Origin: Oscillospiraceae bacterium
Lineage (GTDB): Bacteria > Bacillota > Clostridia > Oscillospirales > Oscillospiraceae
Assembly (NCBI GenBank): GCA_021771265.1
Contig: JAETPK010000011.1
Span: 1 to 40,844 of the forward strand
Length of the DNA: 40,844 nucleotides
Direction of reading: 5' to 3'
Shown: positions 15,311 to 24,164 of the stretch, piece by piece
How positions within the stretch are numbered: the stretch's first letter is position 1
How the letters are laid out: every line of letters starts with the position of its first letter
Program-made: the position numbers and the translations under genes
The notes under the pieces: model-generated
Told to the model about the DNA's origin: nothing
The model's database searches: none
Seen by the model: only the letters and a program-made list of their open reading frames with translations

Positions 15311-16309
15311 CTACTTTTCCAACAGAATCGCTGTGACCAGCCAGCGGCCCTCCGTGTAGGACAGCTCAATGGTGAGATAATCATAGGAGTCCTCCAGCTG
15401 CCGGAACCGGACGGAGATGGCGGCGCTGGTGGGGATCTGGTCGCTGTCAGTGGTGTAGTCGATGGCAGAGACGCTGAGTCCCGCTTCCGGAGGAAGGTCG
15501 ATGAGGGCGTTTTCCGCCAGGGCGTCAGCCACGCTGGCGAGGTCGTTGGAGAAAATGGCGGGGATCAGCTGATCGCCTAGGCTTCGCAGCTCCGTCAACC
15601 AGGCGGGCCCAACGTCCTCCGCCGTGACCGGCTGGAAGGTGGAGATCATGTCGGCAAAGCGGCTGCCGTGGCCTTCCGCTGCCTCCAGGAAGTACCGGGA
15701 CACCAGAATGAACACGCCTCCCTGCCGGTCCCCCACCAGATAGACCTCCGCCTGGGTGTCGTCCCAGGCTGTGCCGTTGCTGCCGGTGACCAGAAGTCCT
15801 TCGATAATGGAGGCGTTCGCGGGCTCGGAAACGGTGGCATAGGAGGCGCGCAGGGTCTCCGCGGCCAAGGCGGCGGCGTCCTCCACGGTGATGCCCACCT
15901 GGTGAGAGATCTCCAGGCTGCACAGGGGCAGGCCACTCATATCGGCAAGGGGCTCAATGGTGTAAACGCCGTCTTTCACCGTCTGCCGGTAGTGCGTCTC
16001 ATCCACGTAGAGGATAAAATCGGCACTGGTATCCGTGTCCCACCGGAGCTGATGCAGGGTAAAGGACCCCACATTGCCGCCGGAGAGATAGAGGGTCTGG
16101 ACAGGAGTCTCTGCCGTGCCGGGAGTGACGGGGGCAGGGGGGCGGACATCCTGGCGCAGATATAGAAGCCCGGCTGCCACCAGGACCAGACAGGCCGCGG
16201 CAGCCGCCAACGGCAGCCAAAGTCGCCGGCGGGCCGGATGCTGGCTGCGATGCAGCAGGGATTCGTCCGCCTCGCCGAGAGCCAGAAACAGGCGCTCTTC
16301 CCATGTCAT
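15311..16309 (-). CDS. putative anti-sigma factor / membrane protein partner of the ECF sigma gene
   Basis: 332 residues: a short cytoplasmic N-terminus (MTWEERLFLALGEADESLL, about 1-29), one membrane helix (LWLPLAAAAACLVLVAAGLLYL, about 30-51) and a large outside domain of about 280 residues that I do not recognise. This topology and its position directly behind a sigma gene are typical of anti-sigma factors. The start at 16309 (ATG overlapping the sigma stop region by four bases) is preferred over the tracked 16552 start, which runs in a wrong frame through the sigma gene; GGAGGGGATCTT precedes it. The assignment as anti-sigma rests on context and topology, not on a recognised anti-sigma domain. 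Confidence 0.7.
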   Translation of the reverse strand: MTWEERLFLALGEADESLLHRSQHPARRRLWLPLAAAAACLVLVAAGLLYLRQDVRPPAPVTPGTAETPVQTLYLSGGNVGSFTLHQLRWDTDTSADFILYVDETHYRQTVKDGVYTIEPLADMSGLPLCSLEISHQVGITVEDAAALAAETLRASYATVSEPANASIIEGLLVTGSNGTAWDDTQAEVYLVGDRQGGVFILVSRYFLEAAEGHGSRFADMISTFQPVTAEDVGPAWLTELRSLGDQLIPAIFSNDLASVADALAENALIDLPPEAGLSVSAIDYTTDSDQIPTSAAISVRFRQLEDSYDYLTIELSYTEGRWLVTAILLEK

Positions 16310-16862
16310 AAGATCCCCTCCTTTTCCAAATAACGCCGTAGCTTTTCCCGGCTGCGGTGCAGGCTGGTTTTCACGGCGCCGGGGGTCATGCGATACCGCC
16401 GAGCGATGTCTGCCGTCGGCTCTGCGTACCAGTACCGCCGCAGAAAGATATTGCACGCCTGCGCCGGCAGCGTGTGCAAAAAGCGGTTCACCATCTGCGC
16501 CAGCTCCGCGTCCTCCACGGCCTGGGCGGCACTGGGGGAGCAGGGGAGACACTCCGTCAGCTCATCCAGCACCAGCGGCAGCTCCCCGCCGCCCCGCTTT
16601 TCCGCCCGGCTGGCGGTCAGGCGGCTGCAAGCGGCGCGGCGGGTGATCTTCCCCAAAAACGCGCCCAGATATTGGGGCCGGTGGATAGGCATGGCGTTCC
16701 AGGCGCCTGCCCAGGTGTCATTGACGCATTCCTCGGCATCCTGCCGGCTGCCCAGGAGCGCAGGGCGATGGCGTGACAGTAGGAGCCGTATTTGGCGCTG
16801 GATTCCGCAATGGCGTCGGTGCTGCGCTGCCAGTACAGCTCCACGATCTGATCGTCCTCCAT
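16306..16862 (-). pseudogene. ECF-type sigma factor with a frameshift
   Basis: Two adjoining ORFs together spell one sigma factor. The first frame (from the ATG at 16862 behind AAAGGAGGGG) reads MEDDQIVELYWQRSTDAIAE..YGSYCHAIAL and then turns to nonsense. The second frame takes up at about 16755 with LGSRQDAEECVNDTWAGAWN, then AFLGKITRRAACSR (region 2) and region 4, LPAQACNIFLRRYWYAEPTADIARRY..TPGAVKTSLHRSREKLRRYL. One base appears to be missing (or two extra) at about 16755-16757, in the GCGCTCCTGGGC stretch. Restored, the protein would be about 185 residues, normal for this group. It may be a true inactivation, a sequencing or assembly error, or less likely programmed frameshifting. A TGTAACC element at 16921-16927 on the - strand could be part of an autoregulated ECF promoter (low confidence). 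Confidence 0.82.
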
Positions 16863-16942
16863 GGGATCCCCTCCTTTATAAAAGTCTGTTCACCTGTCCA
16901 GTCGGGAAAAGCTTCAGAAGGTTACAATACATTTTTGAAAAA

Positions 16943-16974
16943 ATTTGGAGCGGTCCGGGAGGACCGCTCCAAAT
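16943..16974 (-). terminator. terminator downstream of guaB (end of the purine operon)
   Basis: Perfect 14-bp stem ATTTGGAGCGGTCC (16943-16956) / 16961-16974, loop GGGA, followed on the - strand by TTTTTTC. It stands 15 bases beyond the outer copy of the guaB 3' end. Confidence 0.94.
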
Positions 16975-16989
16975 AAGAGGAGCTGCTAT

Positions 16990-17046
16990 TCAGCTTCTTT
17001 GACTGCCGTTGGTGGTATCTTTCAGCAGCACGTCATGCGCGCCGCC
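16990..17046 (-). repeat. outer copy of the guaB 3' end (direct repeat A)
   Basis: 57 bases matching 17198-17254 at 55 positions, including the stop codon; it would encode the same last 18 residues ([18 protein letters not shown], then stop). The two differences (16999 T/C, 17041 G/A on the + strand) fall at third codon positions and are silent (CAA/CAG, GGC/GGT). This copy has no upstream gene body and leads directly to the terminator. Confidence 0.95.
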
Positions 17047-17197
17047 GCACCCCACGGGACAAGTCCCGCGGGGACCCCGCATGGGACTCAAATGGCCGGG
17101 CGGAGCCCGTCCATTTCAAGGTTTTGCCGGGACAAAACGCTTGGACGCGCAGACGCGCGGGGCGTGGAAGGCGGCGGATGGTGCAAATGGTGATGCG
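17047..17197 (-). other. hairpin-rich insert between the two guaB 3' ends
   Basis: 151 bases with no gene. It holds successive inverted repeats: CGGGAC-aa-GTCCCG (17055-17068), GCGGGGACCCCGC (17068-17080), a long hairpin AAATGG..CGGGC-gga-GCCCG..CCATTT (17090-17116), GTTTTG-ccggga-CAAAAC (17121-17138, extended by AAG/CTT) and CGCGC-AGAC-GCGCG (17146-17159). Together with the flanking direct repeats it looks like the remains of an integrated element, or a dispersed palindromic repeat unit, rather than ordinary spacer. Transcription from the pur operon would pass through it before the terminator. Confidence 0.7.
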
Positions 17198-17254
17198 TCA
17201 GCTTCTCTGACTGCCGTTGGTGGTATCTTTCAGCAGCACGTCATGCGCACCGCC
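17198..17254 (-). repeat. inner copy of the guaB 3' end (direct repeat B)
   Basis: This copy is the actual 3' end of the present guaB reading frame. It repeats 16990-17046 at an offset of 208 bases. The repeat ends sharply at 17254, beyond which the two sequences no longer match. Confidence 0.95.
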
Positions 17255-18709
17255 TTCCACGATGGAGACGGAGGACACCAGAGTCAGCTTGGCCTTCTCC
17301 CGCAGCTCGGGGATGGTCAGGGCGCCGCAGTTGCACATGGTGGAGCGGACCTTGGCCAGAGTGGTGGCCATGCCGTCGGCCAGGGCGCCGGCGTAGGGAA
17401 CATAGGAATCCACGCCCTCCTCGAAGCTCAGCTTCGCGGCGCCGCCCAGGTCGTAGCGCTGCCAGTTGCGGGCACGGGCGCTGCCCTCGCCCCAGTATTC
17501 CTTCATATAGCTGCCGCCGATGAGGACCTTGCTGGTGGGAGATTCGTCGAACCGGGAGAAGTAGCGGCCCAGCATGCAGAAGTCCGCGCCCATGGCCAAA
17601 GCCAGGGTGATGTGGTAATCCTGAACGATGCCGCCGTCGGCGCAGATGGGCACATACACGCCGGTCTCCTCAAAGTATTTGTCCCGCTCCTGGGCCACGT
17701 CGATGACGGCGGTGGCCTGGCCGCGGCCAATGCCCTTGGTCTCCCGGGTGATGCAGATGGAGCCGCCGCCGATGCCGATCTTCACAAAGTCGGCGCCGGC
17801 GTCCGCCAGGAAGCGGAAGCCCTCGCCATCCACCACGTTGCCGGCGCCCACCTTCACGGTGTCGCCGTAGTGGTCCCGGATCCACTTCAGAGTGCGGGCC
17901 TGCCACTCGGAATAGCCCTCGGAGGAGTCGATGACCAGCACATCCACGCCGGCCTCCACCAGAGCGGGGACCCGCTCGGCATAGTCCCGGGTGTTGATAC
18001 CAGCACCCACCACATAGCGCTTCTGGGAGTCCAGCAGCTCCAGGGGGTTGCCCTTGTGGGAATCATAGTCCTTGCGGAACACGAAGCTCACCAGGTGCCC
18101 GTCCTCGGAGACGATGGGCAGGGCATTGAGCTTGTGGTCCCAGATGATGTCGTTGGCCACCTTCAGGCTGGTGCCCTCGGGGGCGGAGATGACCTTCTCC
18201 GCGGGGGTCATAAACTGGCTGACAGGGGTGGAGGGGTCCATGCGGCTGACCCGGTAGTCCCGGCTGGTGACCAGGCCCAGCAGCTTGCCGGTGCCGGTGC
18301 CGTCGTCGGTGACGGCCATGGTGGAGTGGCCGGTGCGCTCCTTCAGAGCCAGAACATCCGCCAGGGTGTCGTCCAGGCGCAGGTTGGAGTCACTGAACAC
18401 GAAGCCGGCCTTGTAGTTTTTGACCTTACGGACCATTTCAGCCTGCTGGTCGATGGGCTGGGAGACATAGATGAAAGCGATGCCGCCCTCCTTGGCCAGA
18501 GCGATACCCATCTTCTCACCGGAGACGGACTGCATGACGGCGGAGACCATGGGAACGTTCATGGTCAGGGGGCACTCCTCGCCCTTTTTGAACTTCACCA
18601 CCGGGGTCTTGAGAGAGACGTTGGCAGGAATGCACTCAGAGGAAGAGTAACCGGGAACCAGCAGATATTCACTAAAGGTATGAGAAGGTTCCTTGAAAAA
18701 ATACGCCAT
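17198..18709 (-). CDS. guaB: IMP dehydrogenase
   Basis: 503 residues, converting IMP to XMP with NAD, the first step towards GMP. The N-terminal part reads [23 protein letters not shown]. Two CBS domains lie at about 95-215 ([37 protein letters not shown]). The catalytic loop [19 protein letters not shown] (about 312-330) contains the thioimidate-forming Cys, and the flap/IMP region [22 protein letters not shown] is intact. The GTG at 18718 was used in the track, but the ATG at 18709 lies five bases behind GAGGTGG and gives the family start, so it is preferred. It is the last gene of the purine cluster, with a probable promoter of its own. Its 3' end is duplicated downstream (see repeats). 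Confidence 0.96.
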   Translation of the reverse strand: MAYFFKEPSHTFSEYLLVPGYSSSECIPANVSLKTPVVKFKKGEECPLTMNVPMVSAVMQSVSGEKMGIALAKEGGIAFIYVSQPIDQQAEMVRKVKNYKAGFVFSDSNLRLDDTLADVLALKERTGHSTMAVTDDGTGTGKLLGLVTSRDYRVSRMDPSTPVSQFMTPAEKVISAPEGTSLKVANDIIWDHKLNALPIVSEDGHLVSFVFRKDYDSHKGNPLELLDSQKRYVVGAGINTRDYAERVPALVEAGVDVLVIDSSEGYSEWQARTLKWIRDHYGDTVKVGAGNVVDGEGFRFLADAGADFVKIGIGGGSICITRETKGIGRGQATAVIDVAQERDKYFEETGVYVPICADGGIVQDYHITLALAMGADFCMLGRYFSRFDESPTSKVLIGGSYMKEYWGEGSARARNWQRYDLGGAAKLSFEEGVDSYVPYAGALADGMATTLAKVRSTMCNCGALTIPELREKAKLTLVSSVSIVEGGAHDVLLKDTTNGSQRS

Positions 18710-18752
18710 TGGGGCCACCTCATTTCAAAATATTCTGAAAAGTATTTTTACT

Positions 18753-18780
18753 ATGTTACCACAAATATGCGGAAAAGCAA
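18753..18780 (-). promoter_or_regulatory. probable promoter of guaB
   Basis: In the 72-base gap after purL the - strand has TTGCTT (18780-18775) and TAACAT (18758-18753), 16 bases apart, followed by a dyad AGTA-aaaa-TACT. No terminator separates purL from guaB, so guaB may be read both from here and from the pur operon. Confidence 0.45.
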
Positions 18781-18781
18781 C

Positions 18782-21700
18782 TTAAATCGCAAAATAATCC
18801 TTGGCGGCCTCGAACAGGTGCAGGTCATAGTCACCGGGAACATTGCGGTACAGGCCGGGACCCACCCGCTCGGCGTGGCCCATTTTGCCCAGGATGCGGC
18901 CATCGGGAGAGGTGATGCCCTCAATGGCCCAGACAGAGCCGTTGGGGTTGAAATCCACATCCATGGTGGGAGCGCCGTCCAGGTCCACATACTGGGTGGC
19001 GATCTGGCCGTTTTCCGCCAGCTTGCGCAGCAGCTCCTCCCGGCAGAGGAAGCGGCCCTCGCCGTGGGAGATGGGGACGTTCACGATATCGCCCACCTGC
19101 ATCTTCGCCAGCCACGGAGAGCGGTTGGAGGCCACCCGGGTGCGGACGATTTTGGACTGGTGGCGGCCGATGACATTGTAGCTCAGAGTGGGACAGGTAT
19201 CATCGGTGTCAATGATCTCGCCGGAGGGCACCAGACCCAGTTTGATCAGGGCCTGGAAACCGTTGCAGATGCCCAGCATCAGGCCGTCCCGCTGCTTGAG
19301 CAGCTCCATGGTGGCGTCGGCCACCGCGGGGTTGCGGAAGAAGGCCGTGATGAACTTGCCGGAGCCATCCGGCTCGTCGCCGCCGGAGAAGCCGCCGGGG
19401 ACGAAAATGATCTGGCTTTGGCGGGCCTCCCTGGCAAATCGGGCGGCGGAATCGGCAACGCCCTGGGCGGATTGGTTGTTCAGCACCAGAATTTCAGGTT
19501 CCAGCCCTGCCCGCAGCACGGCGCGGGCACTGTCGTATTCGCAGTTGGTGCCGGGGAACACGGGAATGAGGACCTTGGGCTTTGCCATGCCCACCTTGGG
19601 CACGGCCCGGGTAAAGGCGGGGGCCTCCAGCACAGGGACGGTCTCGGCGGCGGTGGCGGTGCGGTTGGGATACACATCCTCCAGCACGCCCTCGTTGAGG
19701 GACAGCAGTTCCTCAATGGAGGCCCGGTCATCGCCGATGGCCACGGTGGGCTCGGCGGTGGTGGCGCCCAGACGGATGGCGGATTCGCCGGAGAGTTCCT
19801 CCGTTAGCTCCGCTACGATGGCGCCGGGCATGGCGCTGGAATACCAGATGTTGCCCACCCGGTCGGCGGCGAAGCCGATGCCGTTGCCGAAGGACATGTT
19901 CATAACGGCCTCCGCCAGACTGTTCTCCACAGCCCAGGCGGCTTTCACCTTTCCAGCCTCAGAGAGGGCGTGGAAGGCTTCCCACGCGGCCTGTTGGCTG
20001 TCGGCAGTACCGTCGCACAGGAACAGGTACACGGGATGGCCCGCCGCCTTGAACTCGGGGGACAGCACCTTGCCTGCCTTGGAGGGGGCGATGGCGAAGG
20101 AAATGAGAGTGGGGGGCACATCCATGTCCAGAAAGGAGCCGGACATGGAGTCCTTGCCGCCGATGGCGGCCACGCCCAGGTCCAGCTGGGCGTCCAGAGC
20201 GCCCAGCAAAGCGGCAAAGGGTTTGCCCCAGCGGGCAGGCTCCTCCCGGAGCTTTTCAAAGTATTCCTGGAAGGTGAGGTAAGCGGTGTGGTAGTCGCAG
20301 CCGGCGGCCACCAGCTTGGCCACGGAGGTGATGACGGAGCGGTAGGCGCCCACATAGGGGTCCACGCACATCTGCTCCGGGTCAAAGCCCCAGGCCATGA
20401 CGGAGCAGTCCTCCGTCTCCTGGCCCGGCAGCACCGGCAGCAGGGCGGCCATGGACTGGGCGGGGGTGCGCTGACTCTTTCCGCCGAAGGGCATGAGCAC
20501 GGAGCCGGCGCCGATGGTGGAGTCGAACCGCTCGGAAAGGCCCCGGCGGGAGGCACATTTCAGGCTGGACGCCATCTCCCGCAAAGAGGCGGCGCCGCTC
20601 TTGCCCAAGGCAGCGCGGTCCTTGGCCTCCACGGTCACGGCGGTGTGCTTGTCAGCGCCGTTGGTGTCCAGGAAAGCGCGGCTCAGGTCCACGATGGTAA
20701 CGCCCTTCCACTTCATGACCATGCGGGGACTCTCCGTGACCACGGCCACCTGATAGGCCTCCAGGTTCTCCCGCTCCGCGGCGGCGATGAAGGCGGCGGC
20801 ATTTTCTGCGGCCACCACCACGGCCATGCGCTCCTGGGATTCGGAAATGGCCAGCTCCGTGCCGTCCAGGCCCTCGTACTTTTTGCGGACCTGATCCAGG
20901 TCGATCTCCAGGCCGTCGGCCAGCTCGCCGATGGCGACAGACACGCCGCCGGCGCCAAAGTCGTTGCAGCGCTTGATGAGGCGGGTGACCTCGCCGTTCC
21001 GGAACAGCCGCTGAATCTTCCGCTCCTCAGGGGCATTGCCCTTCTGGACCTCGGAGGCCATGGTGGTCAGGGACTTGCGGTTGTGGCTCTTGGAGGAGCC
21101 GGTGGCGCCGCCGATGCCGTCCCGGCCCGTGCGGCCGCCCAGCAGGATGACCACGTCGCCGGGAGCGGGGCGCTCCCGCACCACGTTGTCCGCCGGAGCG
21201 GCGCCCACCACGGCGCCTACCTCCAGATGCTTGGCAACGTATCCGGGGTGATAGACCTCACTGACCTGGCCGGTGGCAAGGCCGATCTGGTTGCCGTAGG
21301 AGGAATAGCCGGCGGCGGCTGTTTGGGCCAGCTTTCGCTGGGGCAGCTTGCCGGGGATGGTGTCCGCCACGGGCGTGCGGGGATCGCCGCAGCCGGTGAC
21401 GCGCATGGCCTGATACACATAGGCCCGGCCGGACAGGGGGTCCCGGATACAGCCGCCGATGCAGGTGGCGGCGCCGCCGAAAGGCTCAATCTCCGTGGGG
21501 TGGTTGTGAGTTTCGTTCTTGAACATCAGCAGCCAGTCCTGTGCCTCGCCGTCCACCGTGGCGGCAACGTGAATGGAGCAGGCGTTGATCTCCTCGCTCT
21601 GGTCCAGATTCCGGAGCAGGCCCCGCTTTTTCAGAACTTTCGCGCCGATGGTGGCCATATCCATCAGGGTCTGGGGCCGGAGGGCGGCCTTTTCGGGGCC

Positions 21701-22471
21701 GTAGACCTCCTCCCGGGCGGCCAGATACCGCTCATAGGCGGCACGGGTCTCCTCGTCCAAAATCTCCACGGAGTCGATGTGGGTGGAGAAGGTGGTGTGG
21801 CGGCAGTGGTCGGACCAGTAGGTGTCCACCACGCGAATTTCGGTGATGGTGGGGTCCCGGTGCTCGTCATCCCGGAAGTGGGCCTGGAGGAACTTCAGGT
21901 CATCCAGGTCCATGGCCAGGCCCAGCTTGTCCAGCAGGGCGGAAAGGTCCGCCTCGTCCATGGTGGTAAAGCCATCCACCGTCTCCACGGAGGTGGGGAC
22001 GGCGTACTCCATTTGCAGGGTGTCCACTGTTTCCAGGCCTGCCTCCCGGGCCTCCACGGGGTTGATGACGTAATGCTTGATCTTGTCCACATCGCTGGGG
22101 GTCAGGTCGCCGGAGAGCAGATAGACCTTGGCGGTGCGGACCGCGGGGCGGTCTCCCTGGGTCATCAGCTGGATGCACTGACTGGCGGAGTCCGCCCGCT
22201 GGTCGAACTGGCCGGGGAGGTATTCCACCGCGAAGGCGATGTCATCCTCGGCGGGCAGGGCGGCGGTGGCATCGTCCACCTGGGGCTCCGAGAACACCGT
22301 CTGCACAGCCCGCTGGAAGGTCTCCGCGTCCAGGCCCTCCACGTCGTAACGGTTCAGCAGCCGCAGCCCTGTCAGGGAGGAGATGCCCAGCAAGGACCGC
22401 AGCTCATTCAAAAGGCCGGCGGCCTCCTGCCGGAGAGCAGGCTTTTTTTCCACGTAAATACGTCGTACCAT
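18782..22471 (-). CDS. purL: phosphoribosylformylglycinamidine synthase, single-chain type
   Basis: 1229 residues; makes FGAM from FGAR, glutamine and ATP. The long form joins the synthase and the glutaminase that Bacillus splits into PurS, PurL and PurQ. The middle part shows TYWSDHCRHTTF, NETHNHPTEIEPFGGAATCIGG, FGAGGVSVAIGELADGLEIDLD and GGKDSMSGSF. The C-terminal glutaminase starts near KPKVLIPVFPGTNCEYDSARA and has the nucleophile Cys in LGICNGFQAL and the catalytic His region ISHGEGRF. The tracked ORF reaches 22537, but the ATG at 22471 follows GGAGGGA and is four bases after the purD stop codon, so it is preferred. Length and order match the Clostridium/Streptococcus clade of the enzyme. 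Confidence 0.96.
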   Translation of the reverse strand: MVRRIYVEKKPALRQEAAGLLNELRSLLGISSLTGLRLLNRYDVEGLDAETFQRAVQTVFSEPQVDDATAALPAEDDIAFAVEYLPGQFDQRADSASQCIQLMTQGDRPAVRTAKVYLLSGDLTPSDVDKIKHYVINPVEAREAGLETVDTLQMEYAVPTSVETVDGFTTMDEADLSALLDKLGLAMDLDDLKFLQAHFRDDEHRDPTITEIRVVDTYWSDHCRHTTFSTHIDSVEILDEETRAAYERYLAAREEVYGPEKAALRPQTLMDMATIGAKVLKKRGLLRNLDQSEEINACSIHVAATVDGEAQDWLLMFKNETHNHPTEIEPFGGAATCIGGCIRDPLSGRAYVYQAMRVTGCGDPRTPVADTIPGKLPQRKLAQTAAAGYSSYGNQIGLATGQVSEVYHPGYVAKHLEVGAVVGAAPADNVVRERPAPGDVVILLGGRTGRDGIGGATGSSKSHNRKSLTTMASEVQKGNAPEERKIQRLFRNGEVTRLIKRCNDFGAGGVSVAIGELADGLEIDLDQVRKKYEGLDGTELAISESQERMAVVVAAENAAAFIAAAERENLEAYQVAVVTESPRMVMKWKGVTIVDLSRAFLDTNGADKHTAVTVEAKDRAALGKSGAASLREMASSLKCASRRGLSERFDSTIGAGSVLMPFGGKSQRTPAQSMAALLPVLPGQETEDCSVMAWGFDPEQMCVDPYVGAYRSVITSVAKLVAAGCDYHTAYLTFQEYFEKLREEPARWGKPFAALLGALDAQLDLGVAAIGGKDSMSGSFLDMDVPPTLISFAIAPSKAGKVLSPEFKAAGHPVYLFLCDGTADSQQAAWEAFHALSEAGKVKAAWAVENSLAEAVMNMSFGNGIGFAADRVGNIWYSSAMPGAIVAELTEELSGESAIRLGATTAEPTVAIGDDRASIEELLSLNEGVLEDVYPNRTATAAETVPVLEAPAFTRAVPKVGMAKPKVLIPVFPGTNCEYDSARAVLRAGLEPEILVLNNQSAQGVADSAARFAREARQSQIIFVPGGFSGGDEPDGSGKFITAFFRNPAVADATMELLKQRDGLMLGICNGFQALIKLGLVPSGEIIDTDDTCPTLSYNVIGRHQSKIVRTRVASNRSPWLAKMQVGDIVNVPISHGEGRFLCREELLRKLAENGQIATQYVDLDGAPTMDVDFNPNGSVWAIEGITSPDGRILGKMGHAERVGPGLYRNVPGDYDLHLFEAAKDYFAI

Positions 22472-22475
22472 GTGC

Positions 22476-23756
22476 TTATCCCTCCATTGCGGCCAGCGCC
22501 CGCCGGCCGATGTCATGGCGCATATATTTGCCGTCAAACGTCACTGTCTCCGCGGCGGCGTAGGCGTCTTCCAGCGCCTTTTGCAGCGTGGAGGCCGTGG
22601 CGGTGACGCCCAGGACCCGGCCGCCGCTGGTGACCAGCCGGCCGTCCTCCGCCAGCTTGTCACCGGCGTGATAAATGGTGACGTTGGCGGGCAGTCTCTC
22701 AGGGAAGGTCATGACCTTGCCCTTTTCGTAGTGGCTGGGATAGCCGCCCGAAGCCAGAATGACGCAGGCGGCGGCGCCGTCGTGCCACTCCACATCCAGG
22801 TCCGCCAGCGTTTCGTTTTCCACGGCCTGCATGACCGTCAGCAGGTCAGTTTTCAGCAGCGGCAGCACCACCTGAGTCTCCGGATCGCCGAAACGGCAGT
22901 TGTACTCGATGACCTTGGGGCCGTTGGGGGTGATCATAAGGCCGAAATACAAACAGCCCTTGAAGGGGCAGCCCTCCGCCCGCATGGCGGCCAGGGTGGG
23001 CAGGAAAATGGTGTCCATGCACACCTGGGCCACCTCGGCGGTGTAGTAAGGATTGGGCGCCACAGTGCCCATGCCGCCGGTGTTGAGGCCGGTGTCGTTG
23101 TCCCCAGCCCGCTTGTGGTCCATGGAGGACACCATGGGGGCGATGGCGGTGCCGTCGGTGAAGGCCAGCACGCTGACCTCCGGGCCGGTGAGAAACTCCT
23201 CAATGACGATCTCGTTGCCAGAGTCGCCGAAGGCCTTGTCCTCCATGATGGTCTTGACGGCGGCCTCCGCCTCTGCCAGATCCTGGGGGATGAGCACACC
23301 CTTGCCCAGGGCCAGGCCGTCAGCCTTGATGACGATGGGGAAGGAGGCGCCCCGCAGGTATTCCAGCGCCTTGGCGGGGTCATCAAACACCTCGTAGGAG
23401 GCGGTGGGGATGCCGTATTTTTTCATCAGGTTCTTGGAAAAGACCTTGCTGGCCTCGATGCGGGCGGCCTTGGCGTCAGGGCCGAAGCAGGGGATGCCGG
23501 CCTCATGGAGCCGGTCCACACAGCCCAGGGCCAGGGGATCGTCCGGCGCCACCACGGCAAAGTCGATGGCGTGGGACTTGGCGAAGTCCACGATGGCGGG
23601 GATATCCTTGGCGTTGATCGACGGGACGCACACCGCGTCCCGGGCGATGCCGCCGTTGCCCGGCAGGGCGTAGATGGTCTCCACCGTGGGGTTTTCCTTT
23701 AATTTTTTAATGATAGCGTGTTCGCGGCCACCGCCGCCAACGACGAGGAGATTCAT
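22476..23756 (-). CDS. purD: phosphoribosylamine-glycine ligase (GAR synthetase)
   Basis: 426 residues, the usual length; joins PRA and glycine with ATP (ATP-grasp). Motifs: MNLLVVGGGGREHAI, VVAPDDPLALGCVDRL, the ATP-binding PIVIKADGLALGKGV (about 143-157), EEFLTGPEVSVLAFTDG, DHKRAGDNDTGLNTGGMG and the metal site VIEYNCRFGDPETQ. The ribosome site is only AAAGG at about ten bases, weaker than for other genes of the operon. The gene lies immediately downstream of the small mobile element at 23778-24197, which now separates it from the formyltransferase gene. Four bases separate its stop from the purL start. Confidence 0.96.
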   Translation of the reverse strand: MNLLVVGGGGREHAIIKKLKENPTVETIYALPGNGGIARDAVCVPSINAKDIPAIVDFAKSHAIDFAVVAPDDPLALGCVDRLHEAGIPCFGPDAKAARIEASKVFSKNLMKKYGIPTASYEVFDDPAKALEYLRGASFPIVIKADGLALGKGVLIPQDLAEAEAAVKTIMEDKAFGDSGNEIVIEEFLTGPEVSVLAFTDGTAIAPMVSSMDHKRAGDNDTGLNTGGMGTVAPNPYYTAEVAQVCMDTIFLPTLAAMRAEGCPFKGCLYFGLMITPNGPKVIEYNCRFGDPETQVVLPLLKTDLLTVMQAVENETLADLDVEWHDGAAACVILASGGYPSHYEKGKVMTFPERLPANVTIYHAGDKLAEDGRLVTSGGRVLGVTATASTLQKALEDAYAAAETVTFDGKYMRHDIGRRALAAMEG

Positions 23757-23777
23757 CAGATCAGAACCTTTCTGTTG

Positions 23778-23810
23778 AGATTGGAGATTGAAGAGTTAAG
23801 AGTGAAGATT
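23778..23810 (+). repeat. left inverted end of the IVS-like element
   Basis: 33 bases starting AGATTGGAG and ending GAGTGAAGATT. The reverse complement of 24165-24197 matches it at 27 of 33 positions, with the last 12 bases towards the interior identical. Confidence 0.8.
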
Positions 23811-23814
23811 TTTG

Positions 23815-24164
23815 TTAGCTGAAACGCTTTGTAGTTGCGGACAGAATGCGGCGAAGTTCTTCACAGTCTTGATGGAGAGATGCGTATTCTTCTGGAGTCA
23901 GATATTCTGTGGAATAGAGAAGTTCCAACCAATAAAAAGAGTCTCTGAGCACTCCTTCAGCGCAATATAAATTTTAGCGATAAAATCCTTGCGGCTGAAG
24001 CCGCAGCGGGCCTCGGCAATGTTTGCGCCGATGCTGGTACCGCTGCGAAGGACCTGTTTGGATAAAACATACTCCTGATGGTCAGAGCGAAGATGACGAC
24101 ACAATTGCACAATACGTTTTGCAAATTCCAGTGCTTTTTGATAAGCAATGCTCTCAGATGCCAC
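23815..24164 (-). pseudogene. four-helix-bundle (23S rRNA IVS / S23-type) protein, frameshifted
   Basis: The reading frame shows the family pattern: SIAYQKALEFAKRIVQLCRHL, YVLSKQVLRSGTSIGANIAEA and the motif FIAKIYIALKECSET. At a run of five T (AAAAA at 23934-23938 on the + strand) the frame shifts: the next frame continues with the expected YWLELLYSTEYLTPEEYASL and EELRRILSATTKRFS, ending at a TAA at 23815. Net two bases too many or one too few. Restored, it would be about 116 residues, normal for the family. The tracked ORF starts with a TTG inside the terminal repeat; a GTG at 24164 (VASESIAY) is the more likely start. Family members bind RNA or DNA weakly and have no proven function. Confidence 0.85.

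Noticed and set aside
17009-19807. 932-aa ORF on the + strand opposite guaB and purL
   Set aside because: It is a shadow frame in GC-rich DNA. guaB and purL on the other strand have full family motifs, and the + frame gives low-complexity Gly/His/Ala-rich sequence with no ribosome site.
19970-22606. 878-aa ORF on the + strand opposite purL
   Set aside because: Antisense shadow of purL; composition very rich in Gly, His, Ala and no recognisable domain.
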